DNA from: Bryoerythrophyllum caledonicum
Taxonomy: Eukaryota; Streptophyta; Bryopsida; Pottiales; Pottiaceae
NCBI GenBank assembly: GCA_963971425.1
Contig: OZ020519.1
Span: 13,036,028 to 13,100,027 of the forward strand
Length of the DNA stretch: 64,000 bases
Direction: 5' to 3'
Each line of letters begins with the position of its first letter. Position 1 is the first letter of the stretch. Below the pieces are notes generated by a model that worked only from the letters and a program-made list of their open reading frames with translations, had not been told where the DNA came from and searched no databases. Shown one piece after another: positions 23,901-34,750 of this stretch. The position numbers were made by a program, and so were the translations under genes.

Positions 23901-24600
23901 GCTGGTAGGTCTTAAAGGGTTAAGGTGACATGTACCAAAGACTGGGATAATGTTTTGCAAACATTTATATTATATATATTTTAAACTTCTGACAAGAGTG
24001 ATAATATTTAGAAGTTAGTAGTTCAAATATGAAGATTTAATATGAGTGTTGGATTTATATTTATGTGAATTTAAGATGAATGTTAGAATTCTTGTAAATA
24101 ACACATTGTATGTTTATTAGAATAGAAAATGAAATGTCTAAAATCCAATATTTTATTTTATTATGTATCTTATTCCACTATCTAATAGTGTTAGCATTCT
24201 CACAATATCCAAAATATGAGATTTATGTAAGTCTTGTATTCAAGCTTTTATAGATAGATATCTACTTTAATTATTTTAAAATTAATTCAACGTGTTTTTA
24301 ATATTTTTATCAATGGCAAAATAGAAATGAAAAGGAATTAATATATTTTGATTGTGACGTTAGAATTTCAATTGAGTTCTTTCATCATAAGATATACCAA
24401 TTTATCTTGACATGTAATTTAAGTATAAAAAAGATATTCTTCTTAGATGTAATTCATAGTATAGTTTCATTACCACCAAGTTTTGACTTATATTTCAATT
24501 GAATAGATATTTAACCAAAAGTGGGAAAATAAAGTCAAGAAATAATGTTCTATAGTCCACCAAGAGCAATGAAAGTGTCTTATTTACAATTTTCTAAAAA
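23901..24600. other. AT-rich spacer, nothing recognised
   Basis: No open frame of interest, no repeat shared with other parts of the window. Very AT-rich. Confidence 0.6.
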
Positions 24601-24735
24601 GAATAACTCACTTAAATACAATCCAAATAGGACATATAAGGTGTTTTTGGACACATGTGGAAAATTTAGATGTCAAAAAACACCTCATATGTTTGATATG
24701 AACAAAATTTGAGTGAGTTATGAACTTATGGCCAA
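24600..24735. repeat. Small foldback sequence
   Basis: AACTCACTTAAAT at 24,605 pairs with ATTTGAGTGAGTT at about 24,707, and GACATATAAGGTGTTTTTGG pairs with CAAAAAACACCTCATATGTT further in. The stem is interrupted but spans over 50 bases per side. A similar foldback (ACTCACTCAAAAATAG with CTATTTTTGAGTGA) lies inside the hAT MITE of unit 2 at 34,346-34,464, so the two may be related. Confidence 0.5.
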
Positions 24736-24830
24736 ATGAAAGCTGCAAATGAGTTTTTTCATGGGGGTGTGACTTTTGTTGTTGCTACAGGCCGCAATTA
24801 AGCTTTGTTCCAAAATTTGTCTGGACATTC

Positions 24831-24990
24831 CACTAGTAGAAGAACGTTGTTGTAGCAACGTCTGCCCTGTTATAAAGTTCACTAAAATTGCCTCCCGAGA
24901 AATCCCATAAATGTCGTTTAAGAGCTACTATGAACGTCATCTTTAAGATATAATGCACTACAAGAAAACAAGGTGTTTAGCAACCTTTTG
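24831..24990. mobile_element. CACTA-like termini (fragment)
   Basis: CACTAGTAGAAGAACG at 24,831 and CACTACAAGAAAACAAGG at 24,957 resemble the 5' terminal sequence CACTACAAGAAA typical of plant CACTA (En/Spm) transposons. No matching inverted end or transposase is visible, so at most these are end fragments. Confidence 0.3.
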
Positions 24991-25109
24991 AGCTTTTGTC
25001 ATACATGTACCTCTCAAGTTCCTTTCACCTCTCCTCCTTTTCTCCCCATTTACTTTCCCCCCTAAATCTACTTCAATAACTATTTACATTACGGTAATAA
25101 CCACAAGCA

Positions 25110-25790
25110 AGTGTTAACTCCACCACTTCTTTAGCTAATTTATCCGCTTGTTTGTTTCCTTCTACATTGACATGTGCTCTCGCCTTATGGAGAGTTGTAA
25201 TTTGTGTTTGATTTTAAAGCATATGAACCATAGATGATAGTATGGCTTAGTTGAGGTGGCTATTATGGAGGGTGGGGTCTGTTGTTTGTGTATTTAATAG
25301 ATACAATACATTTATACAATCTGTAAAGATATGTGCCGGTTCATTAATATATTGTATAGAGATAATTTGGAGGGTATTATGAAGGGCCATCATTTTTGCT
25401 CTAAGGATGTTTTGAAGTCCATATAATCTTTTGGATATTTTTATTCCTTTGGTGGAGTTATATATACCATATCCGGCTTTTTTTCTATGCCAATGTCTCG
25501 AGCTAAGTTCTCTTGGCTCTTTGAAGGAGCCATTTGTGTAGTAGCTATTTGCAGGGTAAAATTTTAATAGGATATGGTCTGAGTATGTGGGGAGGGGAGG
25601 CGGTGAGGTGAGGTAAATTTGTATTATGTTTATGTATTTAAGTTTTGACCATTTTTTGTTGTGGTTTACTAGGGTTAGGGAAGGTCTAGGTGGGGCTGCT
25701 TTTGTATTTAGTTGGTGTATGTTAAGATTGTTTGTTATAGAGGTGAGTGTAGCAAGTTGTTCGGTAGTGCCAATATTATTGTATGTGCTC
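25110..25790 (-). pseudogene. Fragment of a third LINE of the same family (RNase H region)
   Basis: The minus-strand translation matches the RNase H part of ORF2 (phrases TTLHKARAHVNVEGN, ADKLAKE, then upstream FTDC-like and GYGIYNSTK-like segments). It is colinear with 12,490-13,200 in the minus LINE and 49,370-49,930 in the plus LINE, but diverged from both. Neither end has a target duplication. It ends at about 25,790 against unrelated sequence, so it is an old truncated remnant. Confidence 0.75.
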
Positions 25791-27410
25791 CATGCAATGA
25801 AAAAAGACTAGTGGACCCAATAGAAATCTTGTGGTGACCAATCCAATACAAAAGTCCCAACATCTTTTGCGCCACAACATTAAGACCTCTTCTCTTGCCC
25901 ATAAGGCAGAAGCCACCTCAAGTATGAGCCCTCCTTGGATGCCGATGCAATCCAAAAGCACGTTATATGGTTTTTGTAAATTTGTTGACACTTTGTAGAT
26001 GGAAATAATTATAAAATCTCCTTTTGCTCCCATATTTGTTACCAATGCTTTACAAAAGTTACCAACATTTAGAGTTTTTTGTATAGATGCAATAGGGCAT
26101 GGGGAAAAAATCACCAATTGGTCCAAGAGAGATCATGGCACCAATGGCAATGTGAAAATTGCCATTGCCATACGTTTTGTAGTTTTATGGTGTTTGAGAA
26201 GTTCAATCTATACCATGATCTACTACGTAGGCAATACTAGCTTATGAAGAACTAATTAAAGATGGCAAGATGAGAATGATGTTGGTAATCATTTTGCCTC
26301 TCATTGGTGCAACTCACCGTGATGATCGGCGGGTACGATTCATTCTAAATTGTTCAATCTAAATTCATATCTAGAGGTCGATTCACTGTGACCGAATTGT
26401 GTGATCTTACGCCTTCATGTGATATTTACTATTACCAATTGATTCAAGGTCAGGTGGCAGGGGTTGCCTTCTTTCGATGATATCAGGGGAGTATTTTGAG
26501 CCGCAAAAACGGCCCACGATGACGAATGGACCACGCATCGTGTCCATAAAGGTTAACAAGTAGTAGAAATGGGTCATCCCATTGGTTAGCTCATGGTTTT
26601 TTGATCAAGATGGCTAAATAGCCTTTCCATGCGCTAATTCTTTAATTAGGCGCCACATTATGGCAACCAAGAATTCTATAAAGTTAACCAAAAAAATAAA
26701 TAGAAAGGAAAAAATAAAGAAAAGGTTGGAAAAGACAAAAACAATAGAAAAGAATTAAAGTTGGAAGTGGTGGAGAAGAATTTACCTCCTACCGAGTCGG
26801 GGACCGCAATTGGCCACGGTGAGGAAATCACGGGAAAAAATTAGGAGAAGAAGAAGAATGATGGGAGGTGAAAAGAAAAAGAATGAAGTGTTAAAAGCCC
26901 TTAAAAAAAATAGTCAAGGGGGGTCCAAAAAGAAGTGGGAAAAAACCCTCACCATCACTTGGTAAATTAGTCCTAACCCCACACAAGGGAAATTCAATTT
27001 AGGTAGAGTAGTTAGATTAAGCATCCTTGGAATTAGCTTAATAGCTCACTTATTGGTGATCATGCACACACCATGTGGCATGAGTTAAAGTAGGAGATTT
27101 AGATATTCCTTGGTTAGTGGGACACCCACTTTTGTTAATGCAAGGGTGGCACGGAATTAGTAAGCCATAAGTTTATGGGTTTTTTATGAAGAAGATCATT
27201 AATGGAAGAAGGCAAAGGCGGCGGGGAACACCCTTGGGACACAAGGGGAGCAAAGGGCTTGGAGGGTCACCCCCTGGAGAGAGGCTCATTCATGCGAGTG
27301 TGGGTAGGAAAAGAGTGAGGGAATGTAGGAGCATGTACTGGATGAGAGCCGGAAGCCACGGCCAGTGACTAACGTTTTTTTTTGGTAGGAAGTAGCGAAT
27401 TCGATAGGAA
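25791..27410. other. Spacer without recognised genes
   Basis: A 116-codon minus-strand frame (26,126-25,776) looks moderately protein-like but matches no family known to me, and its end overlaps the LINE fragment. The rest is AT-rich with purine-rich stretches (26,690-26,900). No terminal repeats were found. Confidence 0.5.
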
Positions 27411-27416
27411 TTAGAA

Positions 27417-27946
27417 GAGAGGACGAACAGCAAGACGAAGAGCACGATCGCAAAGAGAGGACGAACAGCAAGAGGAAGAGCACAATCACGAAGAGAGGAC
27501 GAACACCCAGAGGAAGAGCACGATCACGAAGAGAGGACAAACAGCAAGAGGAAGAACACGATCACGCAGAGAGGACAAACGGCAAGAGGAAGAGCACGAT
27601 CACGAAGAAAGGATGAATAGCAAGAGGAAGAGCACGATCACGAAGAGAGGACGAACAGCCAAAGGAAGAGCACGATCGCGAAGAGAGGACGAACAGCAAG
27701 AGAAAGAGCCCGATCACCAAGAGAGGACGAACATCAAGAGGAAGAGCCCGATCACCAAGAGAGGACGAACAGCAAGAGGAAGAGCACGATCACGAAGAGA
27801 GGACGAACAGCAAGAAGAAGAGCACGATCGCGAAGAGAGGACGAACAACAAGAGGAAGAGCAGGATCACGCAGAGACGAACAACAAGAAGAAGAGCACGA
27901 TCGCCTAGAGAGGACAAACAGCAAGAGGAAGAGCATGATCCCGAAG
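27417..27946 (+). repeat. 38-bp minisatellite, ~14 units
   Basis: Head-to-tail copies of GGACGAACAGCAAGAGGAAG plus GAGCACGATCACGAAGAG. Unit starts fall at 27,421, 27,459, 27,497, 27,535, 27,573 and 27,611, exactly 38 bases apart. Because 38 is not a multiple of three, a frame read through the array cycles through three different charged peptides every 114 bases. Confidence 0.92.
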
Positions 27947-28089
27947 GGGCAGAGTGTAAATTGGAAGGAATCACAGAGCCTCTCCTCTCCCTCAACTTAG
28001 TTCATCAATTCTTCATGCATGTAATTGAAAGGAATCCTAATTTTGTTATTGACGGCTGTGGTGTGGAAGCGCTGCCCAATTTTTACTAG
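27613..28089 (+). CDS. Hypothetical 158-aa protein over the minisatellite
   Basis: ATG-initiated frame; the first ~110 residues are the cycling Arg/Lys/Glu/Gln-rich peptides of the 38-bp repeat, and the last ~45 (LSLNLVHQFFMHVIERNPNF and onward) are unique. Absence of stops in all three phases of the unit makes chance openness likely. No homology recognised. Confidence 0.15.
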   Translation: MNSKRKSTITKRGRTAKGRARSRREDEQQEKEPDHQERTNIKRKSPITKRGRTARGRARSRREDEQQEEEHDREERTNNKRKSRITQRRTTRRRARSPREDKQQEEEHDPEGAECKLEGITEPLLSLNLVHQFFMHVIERNPNFVIDGCGVEALPNFY

Positions 28090-29062
28090 AATTAAGATTT
28101 TCCATCAAATCTAAGGAGACAACGAGTTTCTTTTAAACATATACAAGAAAATAACGCAGCTGGAGGTAAACGTAGGATAGGGCGTTTAAAAGGGGATTCC
28201 TTGTGTGAATGTGCATGATGTGCACGTGATGTGTGGTGCATGGTCTTGAATAATCGATTAAGTTGAATGATGCACTGCTGGTCGCTGGCTGGGAGTCCTA
28301 GGGTAATTCAGATGGGTAATTGAACATCGCCATTGCGTTAAGCACAAAAAACAACAAGGATTCGAAAAAACAAACATGAAAAACGGAGTTATAACCCAAG
28401 AGATAATAGGAATATAAATTCTGGAGTAAAACAAGAAGCCTCTCTGCTGCCGCTGCTGCCAGGGTCACATCTAATTCTGGAATTGGTCATTAAGGGTCTA
28501 TTCGAGTCTGTGAGGCTGAGTTGAACCCATATAAGCTTTAAAACATCGAAAACGGGGTCCTAGGGCAAAACTTATGCTCGTTTGAAGATTGGGTCCAAGT
28601 TAAGGCTAGATTCAGTCACCACATCACTAATCAACAACGAAGAGCCCAAAGTAACCACAATATGGATCACCACGCTTGTATGGGATATGTATGAAGGGTT
28701 TGAATGAGGCTTGCACAAGGGGTTGTATCCCACATTAGGGTCTTGTGTTCAAGATAAGCCACCCATTAGGGGGTGGTTTATTTGGCTCACAAGTATCAAG
28801 ATGCAGTTCAAGGCCGGAGTACCGCTTGTGTCATTTCTTCTAAAGGGGCTTGAGGAAGGAACAAACGCCCAGAAGAAGGACAGCAATTGCCACACCTACA
28901 TCATCGACGACAGCGATACAGTCTATGGATTGGGAAGTGACGAGGTATTGGTCATTAACTCACTGATTTCAAACTATTGTTTCAAATTGTTGACGCTGAT
29001 ACCACATTGATTGCACCACCCAGAGAGCCATCGTATACATTACTGAAAGTATCCTCTCCTCA
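28090..29062. other. Spacer, nothing recognised
   Basis: No gene-like frame except a doubtful 99-codon stretch at 28,711-29,010 with no ATG start. Its right end joins the U6-like sequence and is not shared with unit 3, so this is the unique flank left of the tandem duplication. Confidence 0.5.
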
Positions 29063-29063
29063 G

Positions 29064-29168
29064 GCCTCATCAGAGATATCTGATAAAATTGTAACAATAT
29101 AGAGAAGATTAGCATGGCCCCTACGCAAGGATGACACGTACAAATCGAGAAATGGTCCAGATTTTTTT
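29064..29168 (+). pseudogene. U6: U6 snRNA-like sequence, unit 2 (probable pseudogene)
   Basis: From about 29,080 the sequence follows plant U6: GATAAAATTG, then AGAGAAGATTAGCATGGCCC, CGCAAGGATGACACG, CAAATCGAGAAATGGTCCA and a seven-T terminator tract. The AGC triad (ATTAGCATGG) is intact. The 5' stem-loop (normally GTCCCTTCGGGGAC) is altered, and the ACAGAGA box reads ATAGAGA. No plant upstream sequence element or TATA at the usual spacing is evident. It is therefore a decayed or retro-copied U6. Confidence 0.85.
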
Positions 29169-29453
29169 GGCTTTTTTTCTATAGAACCTTTAATGAGTTT
29201 TTGCTTTTTTCCACGCCAGAGACGCTTGATGCGGTGGAGGCTATTTGCTTCTGTGCCTAATCGTCGGATACTATTAATGAATGCTCAATGGCAACCTGGC
29301 CAAGTGAGCATAACATGCCAACTTATACAGGCAGCCTCGACAAGTTTACAATGTGATTTCTAGTCCATTTCAAGACATGAATGCCTCAGTATCAAGAGAA
29401 AGAGTCCTTGCTAGCATACTAGGCTTATGTAAAGTTATAAGCATGATCCGTGA

Positions 29454-29669
29454 TGTAAAATATATCAACATGAAAGTGTTCATGCGGAGTATGTGGTCCA
29501 GGTTGTATGGCATTTCAGGTCTGGAGCACGGAAGAATGCACGTGAGGACCTCGTGAACACCTTTGAAGTTGTGTACTTCCTGAAGCGCAGTCGCACATTT
29601 GGAGAAGATGTGTGTCTCATGCGAAGGTATCCTGACGATTGGCAGATACAAGTGCAATACATCTCATAA
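29454..29669 (+). pseudogene. Unrecognised coding-like remnant, 71 codons without ATG
   Basis: Open from a TGA at 29,451 to a TAA at 29,667. The translation is protein-like (HAEYVVQVVWHFRSGARKN, then LVNTFEVVYFLKRSRTFG and RRYPDDWQIQVQYIS). A CATTTCAG at 29,511-29,518 could be a splice acceptor. I do not recognise the family. The identical copy is at 35,273-35,488. It may be the last exon of a host gene carried in the duplicated unit. Confidence 0.35.
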
Positions 29670-30300
29670 CTCTTGAGTCCCATACTACTTCCGTGGAAGA
29701 AGAGTAACATTGGGCGCTTTATCCAGCGTTCAGCACGAACGTAGTGCTACTACTTAAATCAAAACAGGCCAAGGATGTTTTGACAGACTCGTGGAGGAGA
29801 TCAAATTCAATCAGCAGTCCCTCAAAAACGGCGACAACTAAATTATGTGCAACTACTCTATATTCAAACTTTATCAATGTGCTCATTTTATAAAATTATA
29901 CGTCAAAGATCATCCAATTTCAGCTTCCTAAACCTCAAACTAGAATTGTAACAAAGTGACGTTAATTTTGTACCAACTTTCTGATTTTCTGGAAATCATT
30001 AGAAATATCAATCTGTGAAACGAAGATTACCATGCATATGTGATAAATTCTTTGATTTTGGGATGAATTTATTAATCATTAGGGAGTTATTGTTTTATAT
30101 GTGAGATGTAAGGGGTATTCAAAGCTAGGTTGGACACCTCATATTTAGCTAGTATTAGGTGCTAGTTTTCAACCAAGAGCCATCACCCATTGCAACCACA
30201 TTTGGTAACTTAGTCAGCAATCAAAATCCATACTTTCTTCATCTAGCAGTTGTAATCAGCATTCCTTTCAGGGCTTTGCATATTGCTATTGTGAACCTCG

Positions 30301-31126
30301 TAACCCCTAAAGGACCAAGTGTCAAAAATGGGCTTTTTGAAAATTTGGTCAGGTTCCTATGGTGTCAATTTCCAACATTTCTCTTCAAAATTTTACTGTA
30401 GAAGGGCATTACTAAGACCTTAGTGGGAGAACACTCTTTTTCTAAATTGGACATCTGGTGAAAAAGTTATAGGGTTTTGAATTTCCAATGGGGAGAGCGG
30501 GCACCTCGGGCACCTCCAAAAAGTTTTGCTACAACACTCCATTGAATATGAGATTTTCAATACTAGCAAGTAATATTGATTCTCTTCATATTGTAAAAAA
30601 AAGTTCTTGTCTTTAGTGAAAAATAGCATATTAACCCAAGTCAAATATTTTCACACATTGTCACACATTGTCAAGCAAAGTACCAAAAAAACTTCTTTTT
30701 TTCCATAGAAAACTTAGAGATCTTCAAATTTATTACTTTATATTTTGAACCTCAAATCCTTGCACAGTTGTTTTGAATATGCTACACCTCTTGTCTACCT
30801 CTAAAAATTGGTAACTAAGGAATTAATATCATGTTCAACAAGATGGAATGGATTTAGCAGATGAGGTCACAAGGCTTGGCAAACTCTACAAACATAATAG
30901 ATTATGCAAAATATCGTCTACCTAGTGGATACATTTCATTGCAAGCCCACTTCACAAAAATCATTATAGCTCGTCAATGCTTGCATCAGCTTTTGTGGTG
31001 CCGGTCCCGGTAGATGCTCATCTTGCTTCGCCGACACTAAGTCATCGTTCAAATTTTCCATGGAGGTGGCCTATAAGGTTAACGTGCCCAAACGATCCAA
31101 AAATCTACTTTAGTTCTTTAAGGGTT
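30301..31126. mobile_element. Inverted-end repeat family member, unit 2 copy
   Basis: Begins TAACCCCTAAAGGACCAAGT and ends near TTCTTTAAGGGTTAA, a match to the ends of the 61,293-62,214 element. The interior is also related in its first two thirds. Equivalent copies are at 36,120-37,047 (about 928 bp) and, cut by the window edge, at 1-829. It is part of the duplicated unit, so it was present before the unit multiplied. Superfamily not assigned. Confidence 0.45.
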
Positions 31127-31580
31127 AAAGTGGTTAGAAGCTTGGTTGTGATTTTGGTTGTGCTATAATCATATTTGATGGTCCCTATTTAGTAACTTGA
31201 CTAAATTATATTCTAGGCACTACGTATCTCCACATTTGGTTCTTAGTTAGATATTCTATTTATTATTGCTTTGTTGTTTTATATTTGTACCTTCAACCCA
31301 ATCCTTGTTATATTGAGAAAAAAATTCTATAAATTGCTACCAACAATTTTGGAAATTATTTTACAAAAAAATTATTATTTACTCCGTGGAAATTAGAATT
31401 TTGAAGAATAGCCAACTTGCCAAACATCTACTTTAGATTTAAGTATATAATTGGTAGTGCTGAATCTGACCCTCAAGTAAAATAGTTTGGCCATTGAAAA
31501 TAATTTGACTTGCAACTACTTTTCGTGGCTTCTAAATGGTTGATTCGATTAGAGTAGCTCCTTCATTTTCTTGAATTTGC

Positions 31581-31827
31581 CAGGGTTGTCTACATAGACG
31601 GATAGGGGCCCAAAGACAGCGGACGGACAGGATGGACAGTACCCTTACCGGATAGATGCCTAGAATGTTTTAGACAATATCTTTCAAATCTGTATGAATA
31701 TTCCGGATTATTCCGGAATATAGCTAAACATTCTAGAATATGCTCTACCGAACGGACATCAGCCTCTATCGGACAAATTGCCTGACAGACGAACATAACC
31801 GAACGGACGGACGCCCTAATAACCATG
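31581..31827. mobile_element. Small hAT-type MITE, 247 bp
   Basis: Starts CAGGGTTGTC, the same terminus as the hAT MITE at 33,945, and ends ATAACCATG, a decayed match to its other end. Eight bases on each side are similar (GAATTTGC and GAATTCAC, 6 of 8). The corresponding sites in units 1 and 3 lack it. The interior holds several GGACGGAC words also seen in the larger MITE. Confidence 0.55.
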
Positions 31828-34145
31828 GAATTCACGTGTATATGCATATATATATATATATTTACAATATGGCCGTGATGTATTCATCAAATCTCCAAAT
31901 TATCTCTATTAGTCCAACTCTGACTTAAAGTTTGTCCTAATCTAGAATTAATTCAAACTTTTGTTGTTGATCCAATCTGGACTAAACAAGATCATCCGTG
32001 TACCTCAATGATTCATCTGCTATGAGGTAACTTTTCCTAGAAAGAAATAAGGTAATCCCTCTCATAACCAACCAAAACACACAACCCACGCCTATAAACG
32101 ATCATTGGCTAAACAAGGCAGTACACTTCAAAAATTCATAACCAATTCACATCCCATCAGAAAAATATGAAACCATTTAGGTTGAAATTGTAATTCTTTT
32201 GGCTTTCACTGAAAAATCAATGTATTATTATTTTCTCTCTCCATTTATGCACATTGCTTATGGAGGGTTCCATTAACTTCCTTTCAAAGAACACGCTAGT
32301 ATGAGGTAACATTCTAGCTACTCAAAGTACAGTTTGGAACTGAATCATCAGAATGGAGCATGTGAGGCTCTTGCAGCATATGCTGTAGGGACGTTGTGTC
32401 GGACATGTCTAGATCGATGTCAATGAGTTGAAGTGTATGTAATACTAGTGCCCAGAACTCACTTATGTGCAATCGCCTGAGCATGAGCAGGTGACCAATT
32501 TTCCGTCTTATCAAGCTCGTCTTGGTCCCTCGTGATAAAAAATGATGACTCAAGAAATGAATTCATGGTCAAAACTAGAAATTTACAAGACAAAGTTCTC
32601 GGGCTTGTGGAGTGAAAACACTAGCCTGTCCACATCCACGTACATAGCTCATGAAGTCTGCTACAAGCATATGCGCTCTTTCCAGGATCTAAGAAGATTT
32701 CTTAGGAGAACATAAGCAACTTGTGTGTAAGTTGTGTGTAACTTTTGTGTAAAATGAGGGAGACAACATTGTGGTGTGCCCTGCTAGAGGTTTAGTAAAT
32801 GCACACAAGTACACAGTTTAAACGAGTTACACCACTGAGACCTTCGACGAACAAAACTCGGGGGTGATCGTCATCATCGATCCGTCGTCATTTTCATCGA
32901 TCCGGCCAACGACTACTAATCGACCCTAAGAGATTCACTTCACAGCATTGCCCCATCTCCAACTTTAGCCTCCACGCTACCTCTTCATTGCTCACGGGAA
33001 CGGTGAGTGTACACCTTCAGGTGACTTCTATATGTGTATGTGTATGGCGCATGTTTTGTATATGATCATGTATGTGGAAATTCTCAAATTGCGTATGTCA
33101 TCAGGCTCTTTTTATTTCATGCTGCATGTGCACCGTAAAAGAGGTTTGACTTGTGAGTACAATGTGGTTTTTTCGCTTTGTTTGTGCTAGCTTGTAAATG
33201 TCACTGGTGAAGAAGAATATAATATGAAGTTCCTAAATCATTCTTGACTTTGGAGAAGTTAAAGAAACGTATAGTTGTGTGGTGTGTCATACTAGCTGCA
33301 AAAAAAGAACGAGAGTACTCTAGCTTTGGTTCAACGAGTCATGTGGATCTTTGTATAGTGGATTGAAGACCGTTGGACGCTATAGATCGTCTCTGTTTTT
33401 CCGGTGTTTTGTTTAGGAACAAGAAGAAGACAATAGTTTCGGAATCTCTGTTTGATGCAGCCCTCGGGTAAAGATAAGCTCGCCAACACATGTGATTCGT
33501 TTCTATGAAAGCCGTAGTTAGAACTTTGGAGTCTTTCTTTCCACTTTCTAGAGGCCAATGTCTGACAATTAGTGGTTGTTGCTTCCAACTAATACATGAT
33601 TAATATGACAATACTCGCACTCTATTTGTGAAATAGGGTGCGATGAAAGTAATGAATTTCAAAAGAGCCTAACTTTGTTGACGTCCTTTGTTGTTTCAGG
33701 AACCTGGACAATTGCAAGAGATCGATATGTCAAAGCGCAAACTTGGCAATCAATCGGAGAAGAGCTCCGGCTCGAGGTACTATGCAACCCTTGCACTTTG
33801 AAAATATAGTTTGATGTGTTGATCTCATGCTGCAACAAAGTTCTGACATGGTTTCTTTGTGCAGCCCATGTAGAAACTATTGCGTCGTTATCCATAGCAA
33901 GAAGCACAAGTGCTTTGCGGAGCTCCTGTGACGGGATCTGGAGGCAGGGTTGTCATACTAGACGGACGTCCGGTACGCCCGTCCCGGTAAGTCAACTGAG
34001 GGTTGACTTACCCGCTAGGTAAAAAACAAACGACGTGCCAGCCACGTATGAACTAAAGTACTGCCACCTAGGATTTAAACTTAAAAAATGAATACTTGAC
34101 TACATAAAATAATATATTGGCCGCAAGGACGTGTCCGCCCCTAAA

Positions 34146-34300
34146 AAGTAGAGGCGGGGACGTCACCGCCCCTAAATGGTAGGGGCGGAGACGTCCCCGC
34201 CCCCAAATGGCAGGGGCGGAGACGTCACCGCCCCTGCCATTTGGGGGCGGGGACGTCCCCGCCCCTACCATTTAGGGGCGGAGACATCCCCGCCCCTAAC
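34146..34300. repeat. GC-rich palindromic repeats with GACGTC cores inside the MITE
   Basis: Alternating units of the type GGGGCGGAGACGTCACCGCC and ATTTGGGGGC or its reverse make a long palindrome centred near 34,224. The six-base palindrome GACGTC occurs at 34,159, 34,190, 34,221 and 34,252, and again at 34,515 and 34,546. GACGTC is the core bound by plant bZIP (TGA/C-box) factors, so the cluster could act as a regulatory or transposase-binding array. That function is inferred. Confidence 0.7.
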
Positions 34301-34337
34301 GTCCGCGCCCCTTCCCCGCCTAAATTTGGAGTCAAAA

Positions 34338-34475
34338 TGTTTGAATGGGCATAACTCACTCAAAAATAGCCCAAATCAAGCGTTTGAGGTGTGATTTGGC
34401 ATCTGAATTTTCCGTAGATGCCAAAAACATATCACACGCTTAATTTGGACTATTTTTGAGTGAAATATGGCCGTT
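34338..34475. repeat. Second foldback inside the hAT MITE
   Basis: ACTCACTCAAAAATAG (34,346) is the reverse complement of CTATTTTTGAGTGA plus neighbours (about 34,450). The inner parts GTGATTTGGCATCT and AGATGCCAAAAACATATCAC also pair. The whole MITE is thus built of nested inverted repeats. Confidence 0.7.
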
Positions 34476-34750
34476 CAAAGATCCTGATTCCAAAATTGGA
34501 CGGGGAGGGGCGGTGACGTCTCCGCCCCTGCCATTTGGGGGCGGGGACGTCTCCGCCCTAGTGCCACGGTGGCGTGACACGTCCATATGTGACGTGGCGA
34601 TCACAGTAAAAATTTCTTACTTGCAAAAAATTATTGGGCGCTCTTCGGGCAATCCGTCCGAACCGTCCGTCCGTGCCGTCCGGACTGCCCGTCCGGTTGT
34701 CCCGTCCGATCACCTCAACCCGTTCGTTATGACAACCCTGTCTGGAGGCG

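Larger units (their letters stand above)
29101..31523 (+). repeat. Long segment repeated near-identically at 34,921-37,444
   Basis: Base-for-base agreement with 34,921-37,444 apart from one ~102-bp gap in this copy (near 30,745, with TTTT at the join). The offset is 5,819 bases before the gap and 5,921 after it. Flanking parts of the same duplication (the first 35 bases of U6, and the spacer right of 31,523) differ noticeably, so the identical tract was probably homogenised by gene conversion. Confidence 0.9.
33945..34740. mobile_element. hAT-type MITE, 796 bp, in exon 3 of the unit 2 TIR gene
   Basis: Terminal inverted repeats CAGGGTTGTCATA and a near-match ending TATGACAACCCTG. It is flanked by a perfect 8-bp target duplication TCTGGAGG (33,937-33,944 and 34,741-34,748). 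The empty site is GATCTGGAGGCC in units 1 and 3. Eight-base duplication and CAGGG ends are the hallmark of the hAT superfamily. It has no coding capacity, so it depended on a transposase elsewhere. Confidence 0.9.

Noticed and set aside
28725-28740. TATCCCACATTAG resembling the plant upstream sequence element of snRNA genes
   Set aside because: It lies about 340 bases before the U6-like sequence, while the true element sits about 60 bases upstream; no TATA at proper spacing goes with it.
28985-29015. GCTGATACCA, reverse complement of a copia-like primer-binding site
   Set aside because: No LTR or coding region of such an element is recognisable on either side.
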